64,000 nucleotides of DNA from Filosporella fistucella. Lineage: Eukaryota > Ascomycota > Leotiomycetes > Helotiales. Each line of letters starts with the position of its first letter. Position 1 is the first letter of the stretch. Where the stretch lies: positions 1,054,001 to 1,118,000 of the forward strand of contig JAQJZZ010000020.1 in NCBI GenBank assembly GCA_030077755.1. Direction: 5' to 3'. The position numbers were made by a program, and so were the translations under genes. Below the pieces are notes generated by a model, which worked only from the letters and a program-made list of their open reading frames with translations, did not search any database and had not been told where the DNA came from. This document shows positions 22,728-34,364 of the stretch, in pieces.

Positions 22728-23879
22728 TGTTGGAGATTTATTGAAGTGTGACTGAGATAAAAGTGTCGAGAAGGGTGAACGGGCAACGACTTCCCAACTT
22801 TGGAAGTCGCGTACCCAGAGACTTGATGGAAGCTCGTCTTCCTGTCATCTTATTTATGATAATTAAAATCAGTACAGTACTTTGGGTAAAAGGCCATCGA
22901 AACTTGGGAAACGAGAATACAGAAATGCAGTGTTGGAGTGATAGCAAAGACCTGTGAACAACAAGCAAGTGGAGATTCTGCCAATGTAGAAGAAAAAACC
23001 GCTGCAACCGCGGTCAAGAAAAAAGGGCGACACTGCCTGCAGCAAATTACTACCTCAGAGTTCGATCAATTTCAAAAGCCCAAGACCCAGCGTTCCCATC
23101 AGCGCCTCCTTCCCCTCTTCGAGTTCTCACAATTGAGGTGAATGTGACAATAATCCCATCACGTGCATCATCCAAACCTCCCGATCTCCTCAGCCCATCT
23201 TCTCTCCCTCGGAAGCAGTCATACCCGTCTCGACGCGCAACAAACAATAAGTTTCCACCCATCTCACCAAAGATCGACTGCCAACATGTATATTGAGGTG
23301 GGACAGCATGTATGCATCCGACCATATTGACTCCTCGGCTCGCTTCTTCTCCGAAAAGCTGTGTGGCGCGGAAAGGAAAAGGTGGAGGTTGAATGAAAGC
23401 AGGAGGATAGAGGTAGGGTAGAAGGAATGTTTGGTTTCTTAAATGTAATTTGAGGGTTATTTTAGGGAAACTAAGTGTGAATTTGGAGGCCAATAGTTTC
23501 GGTTTCTGTTGATATCTTTTTGAGGGAGGTTGCATGACTGGCCAGACCCTCTTTTAGTGAGTGAGACATGCGATGAAGGTCATGTAAGTCTACCTACCTT
23601 AACGTGAGCACTAAAATGCTGACCCGAAAGATTCATATTGGAAAACATTACGGACCACTCCACATCATACAAGGCTGGTCAGAAAATGTTGTAAAGCGCC
23701 TAATTGCACTGCATTGGATATCTGAACCATTCAAGTATACCTCTCCACCTCCCCCGAAAACCTGTGAATCATTCATCTCATCATACACCCGGCTCCCAGA
23801 ATAGATTCCGCCCTCTATTGATACATCAGTCTCCCAAAGTAGCCCATCCCTTTATCCTCCCCCTCGGGGTATTACCTTT
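22728..23879. other. Intergenic, possible unsupported frames
   Basis: About 1.15 kb. A 161-codon frame on the minus strand (23050-23535, real ATG) is open but resembles no family, and its composition shifts midway. I leave it uncalled. The right end holds the 3' UTR of the aldehyde dehydrogenase gene. Confidence 0.45.
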
Positions 23880-25555
23880 TTATCTCAACCATGCAGGCAA
23901 CCCACTATTTCCCTGCCATCTCTTAGCACCGACCGCAACTAACACCACAACCGCCAACCGAAGTAAAGAACTCTTCGCGTTCTCACCAAGCACAAACTTC
24001 AACCAATACCCCAGCCCCTTAATCTCACGTCCTTGCCTATCAAAATTCGGCTTCATCTCACTCATTTGCCGGAATTTTTTCAGCTTGCCGTCGTAAGGCG
24101 GGTATCGAACATCGATAAGCTTTTCCATCCAGCCAGGTGTGGTAGTCACGGATCGACGATGGGTGAACGTATCGAACGAGGACTTTCCTCTATATGCGCC
24201 TTGACCGGAGTCACCCACACCACCAAAGGCAAGTGTAGGAATAGAGCCGTGGAAGAAGGCATCGTTGACTGAAGCTCCTCCCGATGTAACTTCATTGAGG
24301 ACTATACAGTGTCAGTCTGCTGTACGAGATATTTGTATGCCCATATTTGGGTTTGTTGAAGGGAATATTAAAGCTTACTTTTGTCTGTCTCTTTCTTCGT
24401 TCCAAATGGATAGAGGCCCAATGGAGTTGAGTGTACAGAATTGGCATAACTGATAGCCTCCTCAACACTGTTAACTGCCAGCAAAGGCATCAAAGGACCA
24501 AACGACTCATCAACGATCATCGAATCCTTGATATCATCAACTTGAACAACAGTAATCTCAATGAAGTTTTGAGATTCGTCCATTTCTCCACCGATCAAGA
24601 TCTTGCCCCGTGTTTCGTCCAGCATTTTCTTAATTCTCAAGAAATGTCTGTTATTGACGATCCTAGCATAATCTGGGCTAGACTTTTGACCATTCGGATA
24701 AAATTCCTTGAAGGCGATCTTTAGCTGCTCAATAAATGCTGGCAGGATATCCTTCTCAACCATAATGTAATTTTGACTGATGCAAACTTGACCGGCGTTG
24801 TGGAGCTTGCCCCATACAAGCCGACGAGCAGCAAGTCGGGGATCAGCATTCTTCGTAACTATGGCTGGGTTTCGTCCTCCCAATTCAAGAGTGACAGGTG
24901 TCAGAGTCTCAGCAGCCTTTTTCGCAATGATCGTGCCAACAGTGGAATTGCCAGTGTAGAAGATCTTATCCCACTTCTCATTGAGCAAAGCGGTGGTTTC
25001 GGGAATGCCACCATTGACAACAGCGTAGGCACTGGTATCGAGATACTCTTCAACAATCTTCTTCAGAACCATAGCAGTATTAGGGGATACCTCAGATGGC
25101 TTCAGAACACTCGTACAGCCTGCAGCAATAGCTCCAATGAATGGGCCAAGAGAAAGTTGAACCGGGAAGTTATAGGCACCAATAACCAGAACTGTTCCAA
25201 GTGGCTCCTTCCGGATTCGTGGATTCAGAAGAGTATTGGTAAGTGGAATATCTGGTGCTGATTCGTCCTTCATCCATTTTGCCAAGTTCTTTGTTACAAA
25301 CATGATATCGTTCTTGCACCAATCTATTTCGGATATGAATGTTTCGAAGACTGGCTTTCCGAGATCTAATTTGCAAGCTTCGACGAGGGCATCTGCATTG
25401 TCTGAAATGCCCCAATATAGCTTGCGGAGTTGGGTCAATCGATACTCGAGTGGCTTGGTCTTTTGGGCGCGAAAGGTGGTCTTGCACAAATTGACAGTGC
25501 TTGGAATAGACTCGACGGTCGTGGCCTCGAATGAAGCGATCTTTGAAGAAGACAT
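23880..25555 (-). CDS. HFD1: Fatty aldehyde dehydrogenase, membrane-anchored
   Basis: Two exons on the minus strand, 24379..25555 and 23880..24301; 532 aa. It belongs to the class 3 / fatty aldehyde dehydrogenase branch and oxidises long-chain aldehydes to acids with NAD. Active-site residues are Asn129 (GAYNFPVQL), Glu224 (TLELGGRNP) and Cys258 (NAGQVCISQNY); Lys152 sits in VLKPSE. The C-terminal tail has a short hydrophobic segment (SLLRLAVVVLVAVGAK), the tail anchor seen in Hfd1-like and mammalian ALDH3A2 enzymes of ER, lipid droplet or mitochondrial outer membrane. The ATG at 25555 opens MSSSKIAS. The frame is open further upstream but unlike the family, so it is probably 5' UTR. Confidence 0.95.
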
Positions 25556-26538
25556 TTTGACTATATTAGTTGTGATAGATGTGTCAGCGTGGATGCTCGA
25601 GAGCAGGATGAGTACACAAGTACTTGGCTTGAACTGCACGATGTGAAAAAAGCTGTCGGAAAATTGCCGGAGAGTCGCAGAGCATGAATGAGCGGAAGAT
25701 ATTAATTTTCCTGGACTTACAGAATAGCTTAGGAAGGGGCCTTTGGTATTAAGACTATTCAACCCAAGTTGAGATGATGATGACACAATTTCGGCAACAA
25801 CGGGTGACACTTCGTTGAGCTCGAGGTAAGCTTACGATGTGAGCTGTTATATAGATATGTCGGGGTCTGGAAGTTTCAACGGTGCAACCCCATCTCCGAA
25901 TGGAAGAGAAGGTGAGACAGAAGAGGTCGATGCGGGTAACCTATGACCGTTTTGCCCGTTGAGACCGATGAGTTGATTGGAGGAAGTTGAAGCTATCGGC
26001 CAGTGAAGTTGTTGGAATATTGGTCTAAGCCGAGGTTTGGGCAAGCTTGCCGCAGATGCATATTGTGGATTGCGGGGGCGAGGAACAACCACGCCACGAA
26101 CCGATTTGGCGAGCGAACAATGCATTCGCATGTGAAGCCAGAAAGGGGGCTAACACTTGGTTGTTCAGAATGATATTTTGATTTCGATTACATGAATTCT
26201 ATATCTTACTTGGCAATTCAAATATAGAAAAAAATCCTCCAAGAAGATATGACTTGTATATGTTCAATACAACAAGCGAAAAGGTAATTTGATGTATAAT
26301 CGTTACCATCGGCTCACAATTCCTGTCTGATGCCATGGCTCAGACATTGGCCTCAGACCAATTATTCCAGTGATATAAGAACGAAATACATATCGCCATC
26401 GTGGCGGAATCATCACTAAGCAGAAAGGAAGATCTGTAGACGGCTATGATCACTCTCAGATTCTCTGATCCTAGCTGGTATCTGTACATTCAATATCTAG
26501 TTTGTTTTTATCTTACACCGAACGCTGTGTCCCTCATT
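25556..26538. other. Intergenic, promoter of the aldehyde dehydrogenase gene
   Basis: About 980 bp between two minus-strand genes. It should hold the 5' leader and promoter of the aldehyde dehydrogenase gene and the 3' UTR of mS35. No gene or repeat is seen. Confidence 0.55.
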
Positions 26539-27702
26539 TTACCTCCTAACAGAAAGTTTCTTAAACTTGCCCTGTCCTTTTCCGGCCATAGCCATCTCCG
26601 CTACTGCTGTTTTAACTGGTGGAGCCCTTAATTTCGCCTCAATCAGCTGCACGCCATCGATCAGTTGTCCGTCGAGTGCCTTCTTCTGGTCTGCCTCAGC
26701 TATCTGTGCTCGATAGGCAGCCAATTCTTTTTGACGCTCTTCCGTCAATGCCCATTGTCGCGGAAACTTTGGCTTTTGCTTGAAATGATGATGCCGTGTA
26801 TCTAACGGTACGTCCTCAAATTTATCGGTGGCATCCTGCAACTGTCAGAACTGAGGGTATAATCACTGATGGTCAAACTCACTCTTGCCTCTGTAAGAAG
26901 AGAACCTACAACATCTCCAAGGTACCGTTTATTCTGAGCTTGAGTTTCAAACATCTCGCAGCTCATCTTGATAATATTCGTTTCTGGATTGTATCTCACA
27001 CCAGCGAGTTTCTTTAGCTTCTCCATTTGCCATGGCAATAAATCCGGCATATCTGCTGGAGAGAACTCAAGGACTACCTTCTTCTCTGAAGGATGCTGTT
27101 CGCCCATGAAGGTCGTGTATCGAAATCGCAATGGCATATCTGCTGTAGGAGGTTGGTAGGGCTTCGCGAATTCTGAGTAATCAATTAGCTCGACTCCTTT
27201 TGAACTGTACACCCATAGACGTACGAGTCAATAGAGGCATTTCCCAAGCCGCCAGTCTGGCATAATGTCTCATCTCTCTGTGCTGCTCCAATTCTCCATG
27301 TGCAAGAGCCGTTATATCATCTTCGTCTTCCTCCACCATAAAATCCTCATCCTCCCATGGTTCAGGGTCTCCCATATTTAAAAATGTTTCCTTCAGCTTT
27401 TTCCGCTTCGGGGGGATGCTGAATGGCGGGTATTTCGCGTGTATCCTCTGATGGATTGGCAGCCATTCGTCTGCCTCATCCTCTTTCTCGAGCCGCCTAA
27501 ACTCGGCATCCACGCCTCTCAGTGCAGCGTTTCCGGAGCTCTCAACCTTACTCAAGGCGTTCTTGACCCTTCCATCGCGCCATCGAGGAGTAGTTGAGAA
27601 CGGCCGCCCAGTCCCAATTGATGCTGCCACAAATTGGTAGGGTAATGGTCTACAATTACAGCTTCTCGCTGTTATGCGGAAGCTTTGCAGAGCTGTGGCC
27701 AT
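26539..27702 (-). CDS. RSM24: Mitochondrial small-subunit ribosomal protein mS35
   Basis: Three exons on the minus strand: 27225..27702, 26883..27172 and 26539..26835; 354 aa. It belongs to the mS35 / Rsm24 family (MRP-S28 domain) of the mitochondrial small ribosomal subunit. The N-terminus (MATALQSFRITARSCNCR ... GRPFSTTPRWRDGR) is a matrix targeting presequence with an R-x-F-S cleavage-type motif. The conserved core spans about 160-260, with PLRFRYTTFMGEQHPSEKK, KVVLEFSPADMPDL and NIIKMSCEMFETQAQNKRYLGD. A Lys-rich tail follows. The start is set by the presequence. It is head to head with ALG13. Confidence 0.93.
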
Positions 27703-28110
27703 GACTGATTGTCGTGGGTATGATTTACGAAGTGCCTCGAGGTATAAAATTGTCTGGGCCGGGGGCCGAATCTCTAACCGAAAGCAGCTTAGGAGAAATC
27801 GTCCGGGCAGAGCCTCTCGTGCTTCCGTACTAAAAGTTTCTAATCGGAAAGAAATATGTCAGAAAAGAAGCTGCTCACCAAAATAAATTGGTGAAATCAT
27901 AGTAGATAGATAAGAAAACAATCAAATAATTTCAAACTCAAAGTAGCAAAAACAGTTTGGTGAGCGCTGGACGAAAGAGGTTTCTTCCGTGCAAAAGTAG
28001 ACTAGTGGGAGTGAATTGCGGACTTCGGATGACATGCGTGTCGGAGATAAAATCTCGGCTCCGACCGGCGAAACCTCGGCAACTACATCTCCGCAACCAC
28101 CTTGCCCATC
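27703..28110. promoter_or_regulatory. Divergent mS35/ALG13 promoter region
   Basis: About 410 bp between two opposite starts, so both promoters must lie here. No specific factor site was recognised. Short frames run into ALG13 in other phases and are not supported. Confidence 0.5.
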
Positions 28111-29297
28111 ATGAAGTGCCGACCACTGGAGGTGGACCGCATCTTGAGGGACCAAGAGCTAGAACTCAACCTAATCCAGTATCGCTACAGCCGAAACCAA
28201 GACGAAGAACCACAACTAGAATTTGTCACTGCCAGCGAAACTTTTGAAGATTGGGTAGAGAGAATTTCTGATCCTATTGACGAAACTTCGAGTGAGGACG
28301 AAGATAACGAAGATCCATTTCACGATTGTTATGAATACGCAGACGACTCGGACGAGAATTTTGAAGCCCCTGCAGAGCAGAACCTGACTATAGACGAAAT
28401 ATCACCTCCAGCTGAACCTGTCCTCGATACTTCTTTACTCCAATTCGCGCATTCTCTCCCGATCAATTCAAGCTTGACAAACTTCACTTGGTCTGATATC
28501 ATAAGACCTGCTTCTGAAGCTCACAACGACGTCCCCGAAATTGACGCTTCTACCTTGTCCAAAAATCCCTGGCCAGGCGTCATGAAGCACTGTTTTGTTA
28601 CCATTGGCGCTACAGCCGCATTCCCAGAACTCATCAAAGCTGTTCTCAGCTCAGAATGTCTCGATCTACTTATCCGACAAGACTTCACCCATCTGACTAT
28701 CCAATGCGGCACATCGATGGACGTATTCGCTGAGCTAGAAGCCGCAGTCACGTGGCCGAACGAAATTACCATACTAGCATTCGACTTCAAGCCAGAGGGC
28801 CTTACAGAGGAGATGCGCAGGTGCCAGTTGTTCCTGGAAGATGGGAACACAGAGTCAAGGGCTACGGGTCTGGTCATTTCTCACGCCGGTATGTTCGCTT
28901 TGTTTAGACGTGCTTTCAACACTAATAGAATCTCTAGGCTCGGGAAGCATCATGGAAGCTCTGAGACTGGACGTACCATTGCTGGTCATCCCAAACGAGT
29001 CTTTGCTGGACAACCACCAGGTGGAGCTGGCCGATGAATTAGAGCGCCAAGGTTATGCCACGAAGGGCGATACAAAGTGGGTTCTATTTATGTCCTTCCT
29101 TTGAATACAGCTTCATGCTCCAAATAAAGACCGGATGCTAATTCGAACATAGGGACCTTGTTGCAGGAATCAGAAAGGCCGTCACTTGGACGGAGAATAG
29201 GGAGCGAAGACCTTGGGGTGGGGCATCTGCCAGCTTCCCAGCGATCATTGACCAGGTCGTTGGGTACGAGGCAGATGTCCAGGCCCAGTTGGACTAG
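28111..29297 (+). CDS. ALG13: UDP-GlcNAc transferase catalytic subunit with acidic N-terminal extension
   Basis: Three exons: 28111..28888, 28938..29076 and 29153..29297; 353 aa. ALG13 with membrane-bound ALG14 adds the second GlcNAc to dolichol-PP-GlcNAc on the cytosolic face of the ER, the second step of N-glycan assembly. The GT28-type domain starts at Met158 (KHCFVTIGATAAFPELI) and shows IQCGTS, the conserved SHAGSGSIMEAL block (across intron 1) and PNESLLDNHQVELADEL. Ordinary ALG13 begins near this Met158 and is about 200 aa. The first 157 residues are acidic and Ser-rich, open without a stop in the same exon. The real start might be 28582 instead. Extra function of the extension is unknown. 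Confidence 0.9.
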
Positions 29298-30128
29298 AAA
29301 TTGGGAGTTTTTGTTAGATTAGGTATGGCGTTCTAAGGCTGGAAAATGGGAGATACCAAATGCTGCTTTTTGCGGGAGGGATATTCAATTTCGTTACATT
29401 GCTGCACTAGAAATTTTACTTTCTTGAGTGTGCCCTTATTCCTACTTGTAGTGAACATTGTAGTATATACGACTATACTACACTAACTTGGTACCCTGTA
29501 TCTTGATGAAACAGCTGACGTGTAGTGAACATTGTAGTATATACGACTATACTACACTAACTTGGTACCCTGTATCTTGATGAAACAGCTGACGTGTAGT
29601 GGATGAATATCATATTCTTTATTTCTTATCTTAACTTAGAAGGTTTATACTCACTTTAATATACAAGCTTATATCAGATGTTATTCTAGTATAAAAGTCC
29701 AAATTGTAAGGTTTATATCTCTACTATCTCCAAAGTACTTTCTTACTTAGATAAATACTTCAAAACATACTCTTCTATAATATTCAAGATAGATTTAGCT
29801 TTGTGGAAGGGAAACTGCATAGGGGACAACTCTATAGACTAGAATCTCCTTCCCTAAAATCCACTTTCAATTTCCTGCAATTGTTTCGCTTGTACTTGTG
29901 TACCCTTTAGAAATACACGAAAATTCTCACATTTCCATGATTTGAACTCAAGAATTTAGGAGGGACAATGAAGCAACAATCTCAATTTTCATGATCCAAG
30001 CCCCGCCACTCTATGCTACTCAAACCAGGACCAATTCATTTGAATCCATAGTCAGCCACAACTCCGGCCCACCCAATGGAGCTTGCCCAGTACTACACGC
30101 CATGGTATCGTCATCACAATCATCAATC
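29298..30128. other. Intergenic with tandem repeat, AT-rich
   Basis: About 830 bp between the ALG13 and OSH3-like stop codons. It holds a 74-bp tandem duplication (separate entry), and the right part (29600-29990) looks AT-rich. No gene is seen. Confidence 0.6.
29447..29601. repeat. 74-bp perfect tandem duplication with internal hairpin
   Basis: Two identical 74-bp copies, 29447-29520 and 29521-29594, plus the first 7 bases of a third copy before divergence. Each copy has a perfect 9-bp inverted repeat, TGTAGTATA / TATACTACA, around a 6-base loop (first copy at 29459-29467 and 29474-29482). Perfect identity implies a recent duplication, possibly by slippage at the hairpin. Confidence 0.95.
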
Positions 30129-33100
30129 TCACCCAGCGAGAATATCCTCCACACCTGTCCATGTTCCCTTGGATCTCTCTTCCCAGTATCCCTCCTTTCC
30201 ACCCTTCAACTTCCAAACTTCCTCTCCTTCGTCGCCACCATCTACCTTCACAAACCAACGAGGTTTATGGACATCTCCTCTCTCCTCCATCAACCTCCTC
30301 CTTTCTCTCTGAGCTTCTTCCAATCTCGCTTTCCATGCTTCCGCTTCATCTAGATCCCCAACTTCAGCTGCTTTTTGGTCATGTCTCAGTCTGCAATCAG
30401 TCGGCGGAAGCTTCCCGTTTTCAATCTCTGTAACCTCATTCAAGCTTGCAGCAAAAAGAGTCATTCCGTATCTCTGCGTGGAATTTTCCACAAGATCACC
30501 AACTCGCCAGATTTCTGCTCCAGCGGCTTTTCCAGCCTCTAAGATACGTAGACTTGAAGTCCAAGTACCTGTCAGGCTCACGCCGGTGTGAGCGCCATCG
30601 GCACCGTAGGTTTCGACTTGAACATCCTCGCTACGACCACCAAACATGCCCTTTTGCTTGAATTCAACTGTAGCTTTGCCACTGGTCGTCTCATTCGTGA
30701 CAGTCATGCTGCCTACTGGCTCGACATATTTCTCTCCCATAACGACATTACGTAAAAATACAGTGGCAACGTTCCAGCTATAGAGCTCATCAGTGCCATC
30801 AGCTAAGTGTAGTACAAGTCGAACTCTGCCTTCGGTGATGAGTTCTGCACTCTTCCCCCAGAACTTCTGCGTCGGGGCTGGAGACTGGCTAAATGACCAC
30901 TTCACGGAATCGGCCTGGCATGCCATGCGTACGGGGCGATGGGATACTTTCTCGACCAAAATTCTGAAACCGCCGGGGGTTTCCTTCTCGGTTCGAACGA
31001 GCTCATAGGTTTCTCCTAGCATAGGATTGAAGGGTTTACGGATTGCGCGTTCTTTAGCTCGATTTATGCTGAATTGAGAAACCGCGAAGGCAGAAACATG
31101 TAATAAACGCTGATTGGGTGATTTGAGAGACGCAGCTGTATCGAGAATTTGAGAATACTCTAACTGTTCTGCTACACGCTGAAGAAGAGATGTAGGTTCA
31201 TTTGCGCTGACAGGCATGCTGATGGTGCTAAGATCTTTCCCAACATTCTTTCTCAGGAAACCGATCAGACTTGGTGGTGGAACGGTTGCAGGAGGCACAA
31301 CCCTCCGGCGCTCTACAGAGGTTGAAATTGGAAGTGGATCAAGTGACTTGGGCTTCACTGGAAATAAGGCGGCCGTTCCATGAAGGTGAGCGGAAGAGTC
31401 TTCATCTTCCGAAGAGATAGAAGATGCGTCTGTGACAAATTCATCCTCCGCCTCCGAGGGCTGTGTATCTTCCTCGCTGAGACGGTCAATTCGCATGACC
31501 TGAGACTGATCTAAGTTGCCAGCTTCTGCATCATAGAACTCCCCGGTAGAAGTAGAATCCATGCTGTTTCTAGCAGCTGACATTGGAGTCTGCATCCGAC
31601 GTCTCTTACTTGCCGCCAATAGGGTTGAGAAATCATCTAGCACAGTGTCCAAGTCTTTGAGAAGTGCTGTGCAGTGATCATGCATACTGCATTCCTCACC
31701 CTTCGAGCCGTGCCTACTTTTTCTTCGGTTTGCTGGCGTTAATGAACCATTTGCAGTGATTGTGGTAACAGTTGCTGGCGCCGGGACTGCAAGTTGGGAT
31801 GACATGGCTTGCTGGAACATTCGAGGAGTGCTTGGTGCGCTAGACTTCCTTTTCCAAAACGGCCGTTTCTCTGTGGCGGCTGCTCCAAAATAATCGGCGC
31901 CTTCTTCAACATGCGGACTTGTAGATAGCCCCAAGCCGTGTAGGGGGTTCTTTTTCGCATTTCCAGGAGCCGTATCTTTGGAAAGTCGCCGGACCGCATC
32001 CCTAGTACCAACAATCCTGCTCATAAGTGCTTCTACCTGTGCCCACTCCCTTTCTTCCTCTTGACTTGTAGGGGGAGATTGTAATCCGGTGGTTCTAACT
32101 TTTAGTCGCTGATCCGGAGATGGGGCTGGATCCAATTCCACACCTCGTGCAGCATTACTGGCTTTTTCAAGAGCTTTTGTCCACTCATCAAAATCTTTCG
32201 CGTTCCCAGCTTTTAAATGCCATATTTCAGCTCCTGAATCGATACTGATTTCTCGCCGCCGCTCATCAGCAGCAATAGCGGCCAGGCTTAGAGGAATCGC
32301 GCCTCTAAGAGCGGATGAGTTGCGATTGTAATAGTATGACAATGTACAGGATGCAAAATCCAAGGAAAAAAACCTGCGAGCGTAGCCCTGACCCCTCTTT
32401 CGACGCCTCTTGGAAAGAACACCGACATGGTATGTATCGCTTTCATTCCGTCCTGCGACCGAAGTTCCTCGACTTCCGCTCCCCATACCAATATGGCTTT
32501 GCAGACTGTCTACCGATTCTGAGGCTGTAGCACCTAGCTTTGGGCTTGCATTCTTACCTCCACTCCCTATCCCAGCAGCGCTCATGGAGGCTGGCACATT
32601 CTGCTGGTGATGGGTAGCGTGTGGAGGGGCATTGGAGGGATATGTCAAGAGAACGAAGGTTGCAGTTTTCGATATCTGCCTCGAAAAGGTGTTGTCAAAT
32701 ACAAGACCATACATGCCCCCATGGCCAGTAGGAACAGCATACGTGCCCATAGACACCTTGTCAGCTTCGCATTTTCCATACCATTGTATCGAAAGAAAGC
32801 CCTTAGCTCGGAGCTGTTCCTGGGCGGTAGATAAATCATTCAAGGTGCTTGAAGCTCTCCGCTGGGAGTTGACGTTCGGGTCGATGTGGAGGAGGGTAGA
32901 GGTCGCATCTTCGAGGGCCGGTGCTCCCGCATTGCTTGTTCCAGGGTGCTTGAAGATGCCAAAATTACTGTGCTTTGGTCAATGGATATCTGCCAACTCA
33001 GTTGTGGTCTTCATACATCGACTTCTTATGCGGCTGAACACTCCATGATATTGTGTGCCCTTCTTCAACCCGGACCCAACGAACAATGTACGACTGTCCA

Positions 33101-33184
33101 TATTAGCTCTATGTTGTGCGCGACTACATCAGCCATGATATTACACACCTTGCTATGAATTTCGAGCTGCTCTAGCCCGGCCAT
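30129..33184 (-). CDS. OSH3: Oxysterol-binding protein, Osh3 type (GOLD-PH-ORD)
   Basis: Three exons on the minus strand: 33149..33184, 33017..33093 and 30129..32967; 983 aa. Osh proteins move sterols or PI4P at membrane contact sites. An N-terminal GOLD-like domain (about 1-145, with SYIVRWVRVEEG and HKKSINFGIFKHPG) is followed by a PH domain (about 214-307, GVLSKRRRKRGQGYARRFF). A long Ser-rich linker carries an FFAT-like motif EFYDAEA (514-520) next to acidic residues, predicted to bind VAP/Scs2 on the ER. The lipid-binding ORD domain (about 600-970) has the signature EKVSHRP (710-716). GOLD plus PH plus FFAT plus ORD is the Osh3 architecture. Exon 1 is only 36 bp. Confidence 0.95.
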
Positions 33185-34364
33185 TGCTCAGATTTTTCAA
33201 CAATTGATGACAACTGGCGCATCTGCAGCACACGCAGAAATGCCGTTGGTCGAGCCTTTGGTCCCGGATGGCTGCTGGTGAGGTCGCTAGTAAGTACCTA
33301 GGTCGACTCCTACAGCTTTGTTTCGAAGAGAGTCCAAGCAAGCAAACAGGCTTATGCCACGGTGGCAGAAGAGCAGCTCCGAAGAAGAAGAACTTTGTTA
33401 AATAAACTGATCTGCAAAATTCTAGGGTTTCCAGGCAGATTTGTTTATCTTTACGTGTTGGAAACGGTCACTGAAAATTAGTTCCCACGGCGCTCAGCTT
33501 ACTGCGATTATTACCAGAGCTGGAAATTGAAGCCACAGAAGGTTCGCGAGTGAGGCCCGTGGCGGTGCTGATGTGAGGGGTGGATAATACTGGATTTCCA
33601 CCGCAAGTAAGGAAATTGAAAGAGGCCAGAGGGCACGAGGTATAGGTGCGAGTTGATAGAGTAGATTATTTATGGCAGATTTGAACGGCGAACACCGAAA
33701 TGGCCGATAAAAATGGTTTCATCACAAGGCAAAGCAAGCACAAGTCATTCGTAATTCGGAACACTTGGAACCTTCAATACCAATACGTACTTAGGTAGAT
33801 AGGAAGGCAGGTATTATTTCAGGCTGGTATTGCATGGCACGGGCTGCACTGGTTACGAAGTACGAGGTTAGGCTTACCCAAAAAGTTGGTAGGCGATCTT
33901 CTCAGCATGCCTCACCAGGCTCAGCCTTGTATTGCAAGTGGCCGGCTGATTGACAGTCGGTGACGGTACTGTTTTTGTTCCTTGTGGAGTCGCTGCTCGT
34001 TAGGGTTCTTGTCAAGACGTCGGCGCAGCCTTTCCTCGTTATTCCAGCCCAGCCCAGCCCAGTCCTCCGCTGACGTGAACCCTTGCTGCACTACTTTGCA
34101 ACCCATCACGGATCAGAAAAACAATCAATCTGAGGACCGCTACTCATAAGAACATGGATGATAAGGACTTTGTACCAAGGTCACGTAGATGATTTGCTAT
34201 ATCTCTATGATGCGCGAGTCCCGCATCGTCCTGTAAACATGCTTTTACCTCCCAGATCATACTCTAGGTGGTGCTGCAAGAAATTTTGATACACAGATGG
34301 AAATATGACCCACCCACCACCATGCCAATCTGAACTCCCCAATCCCATATGCAACATACAATCC
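33185..34364. other. Intergenic, promoter of OSH3-like gene and SPT6 3' end
   Basis: About 1.2 kb between two minus-strand genes. A short (CCCAG)n-like stretch lies near 34050-34065. No gene, RNA or larger repeat is supported. Confidence 0.55.

Noticed and set aside
23050..23535. 161-codon minus-strand frame with a real ATG
   Set aside because: Composition changes midway and nothing resembles a known family; open by chance is as likely. Expression data would decide.
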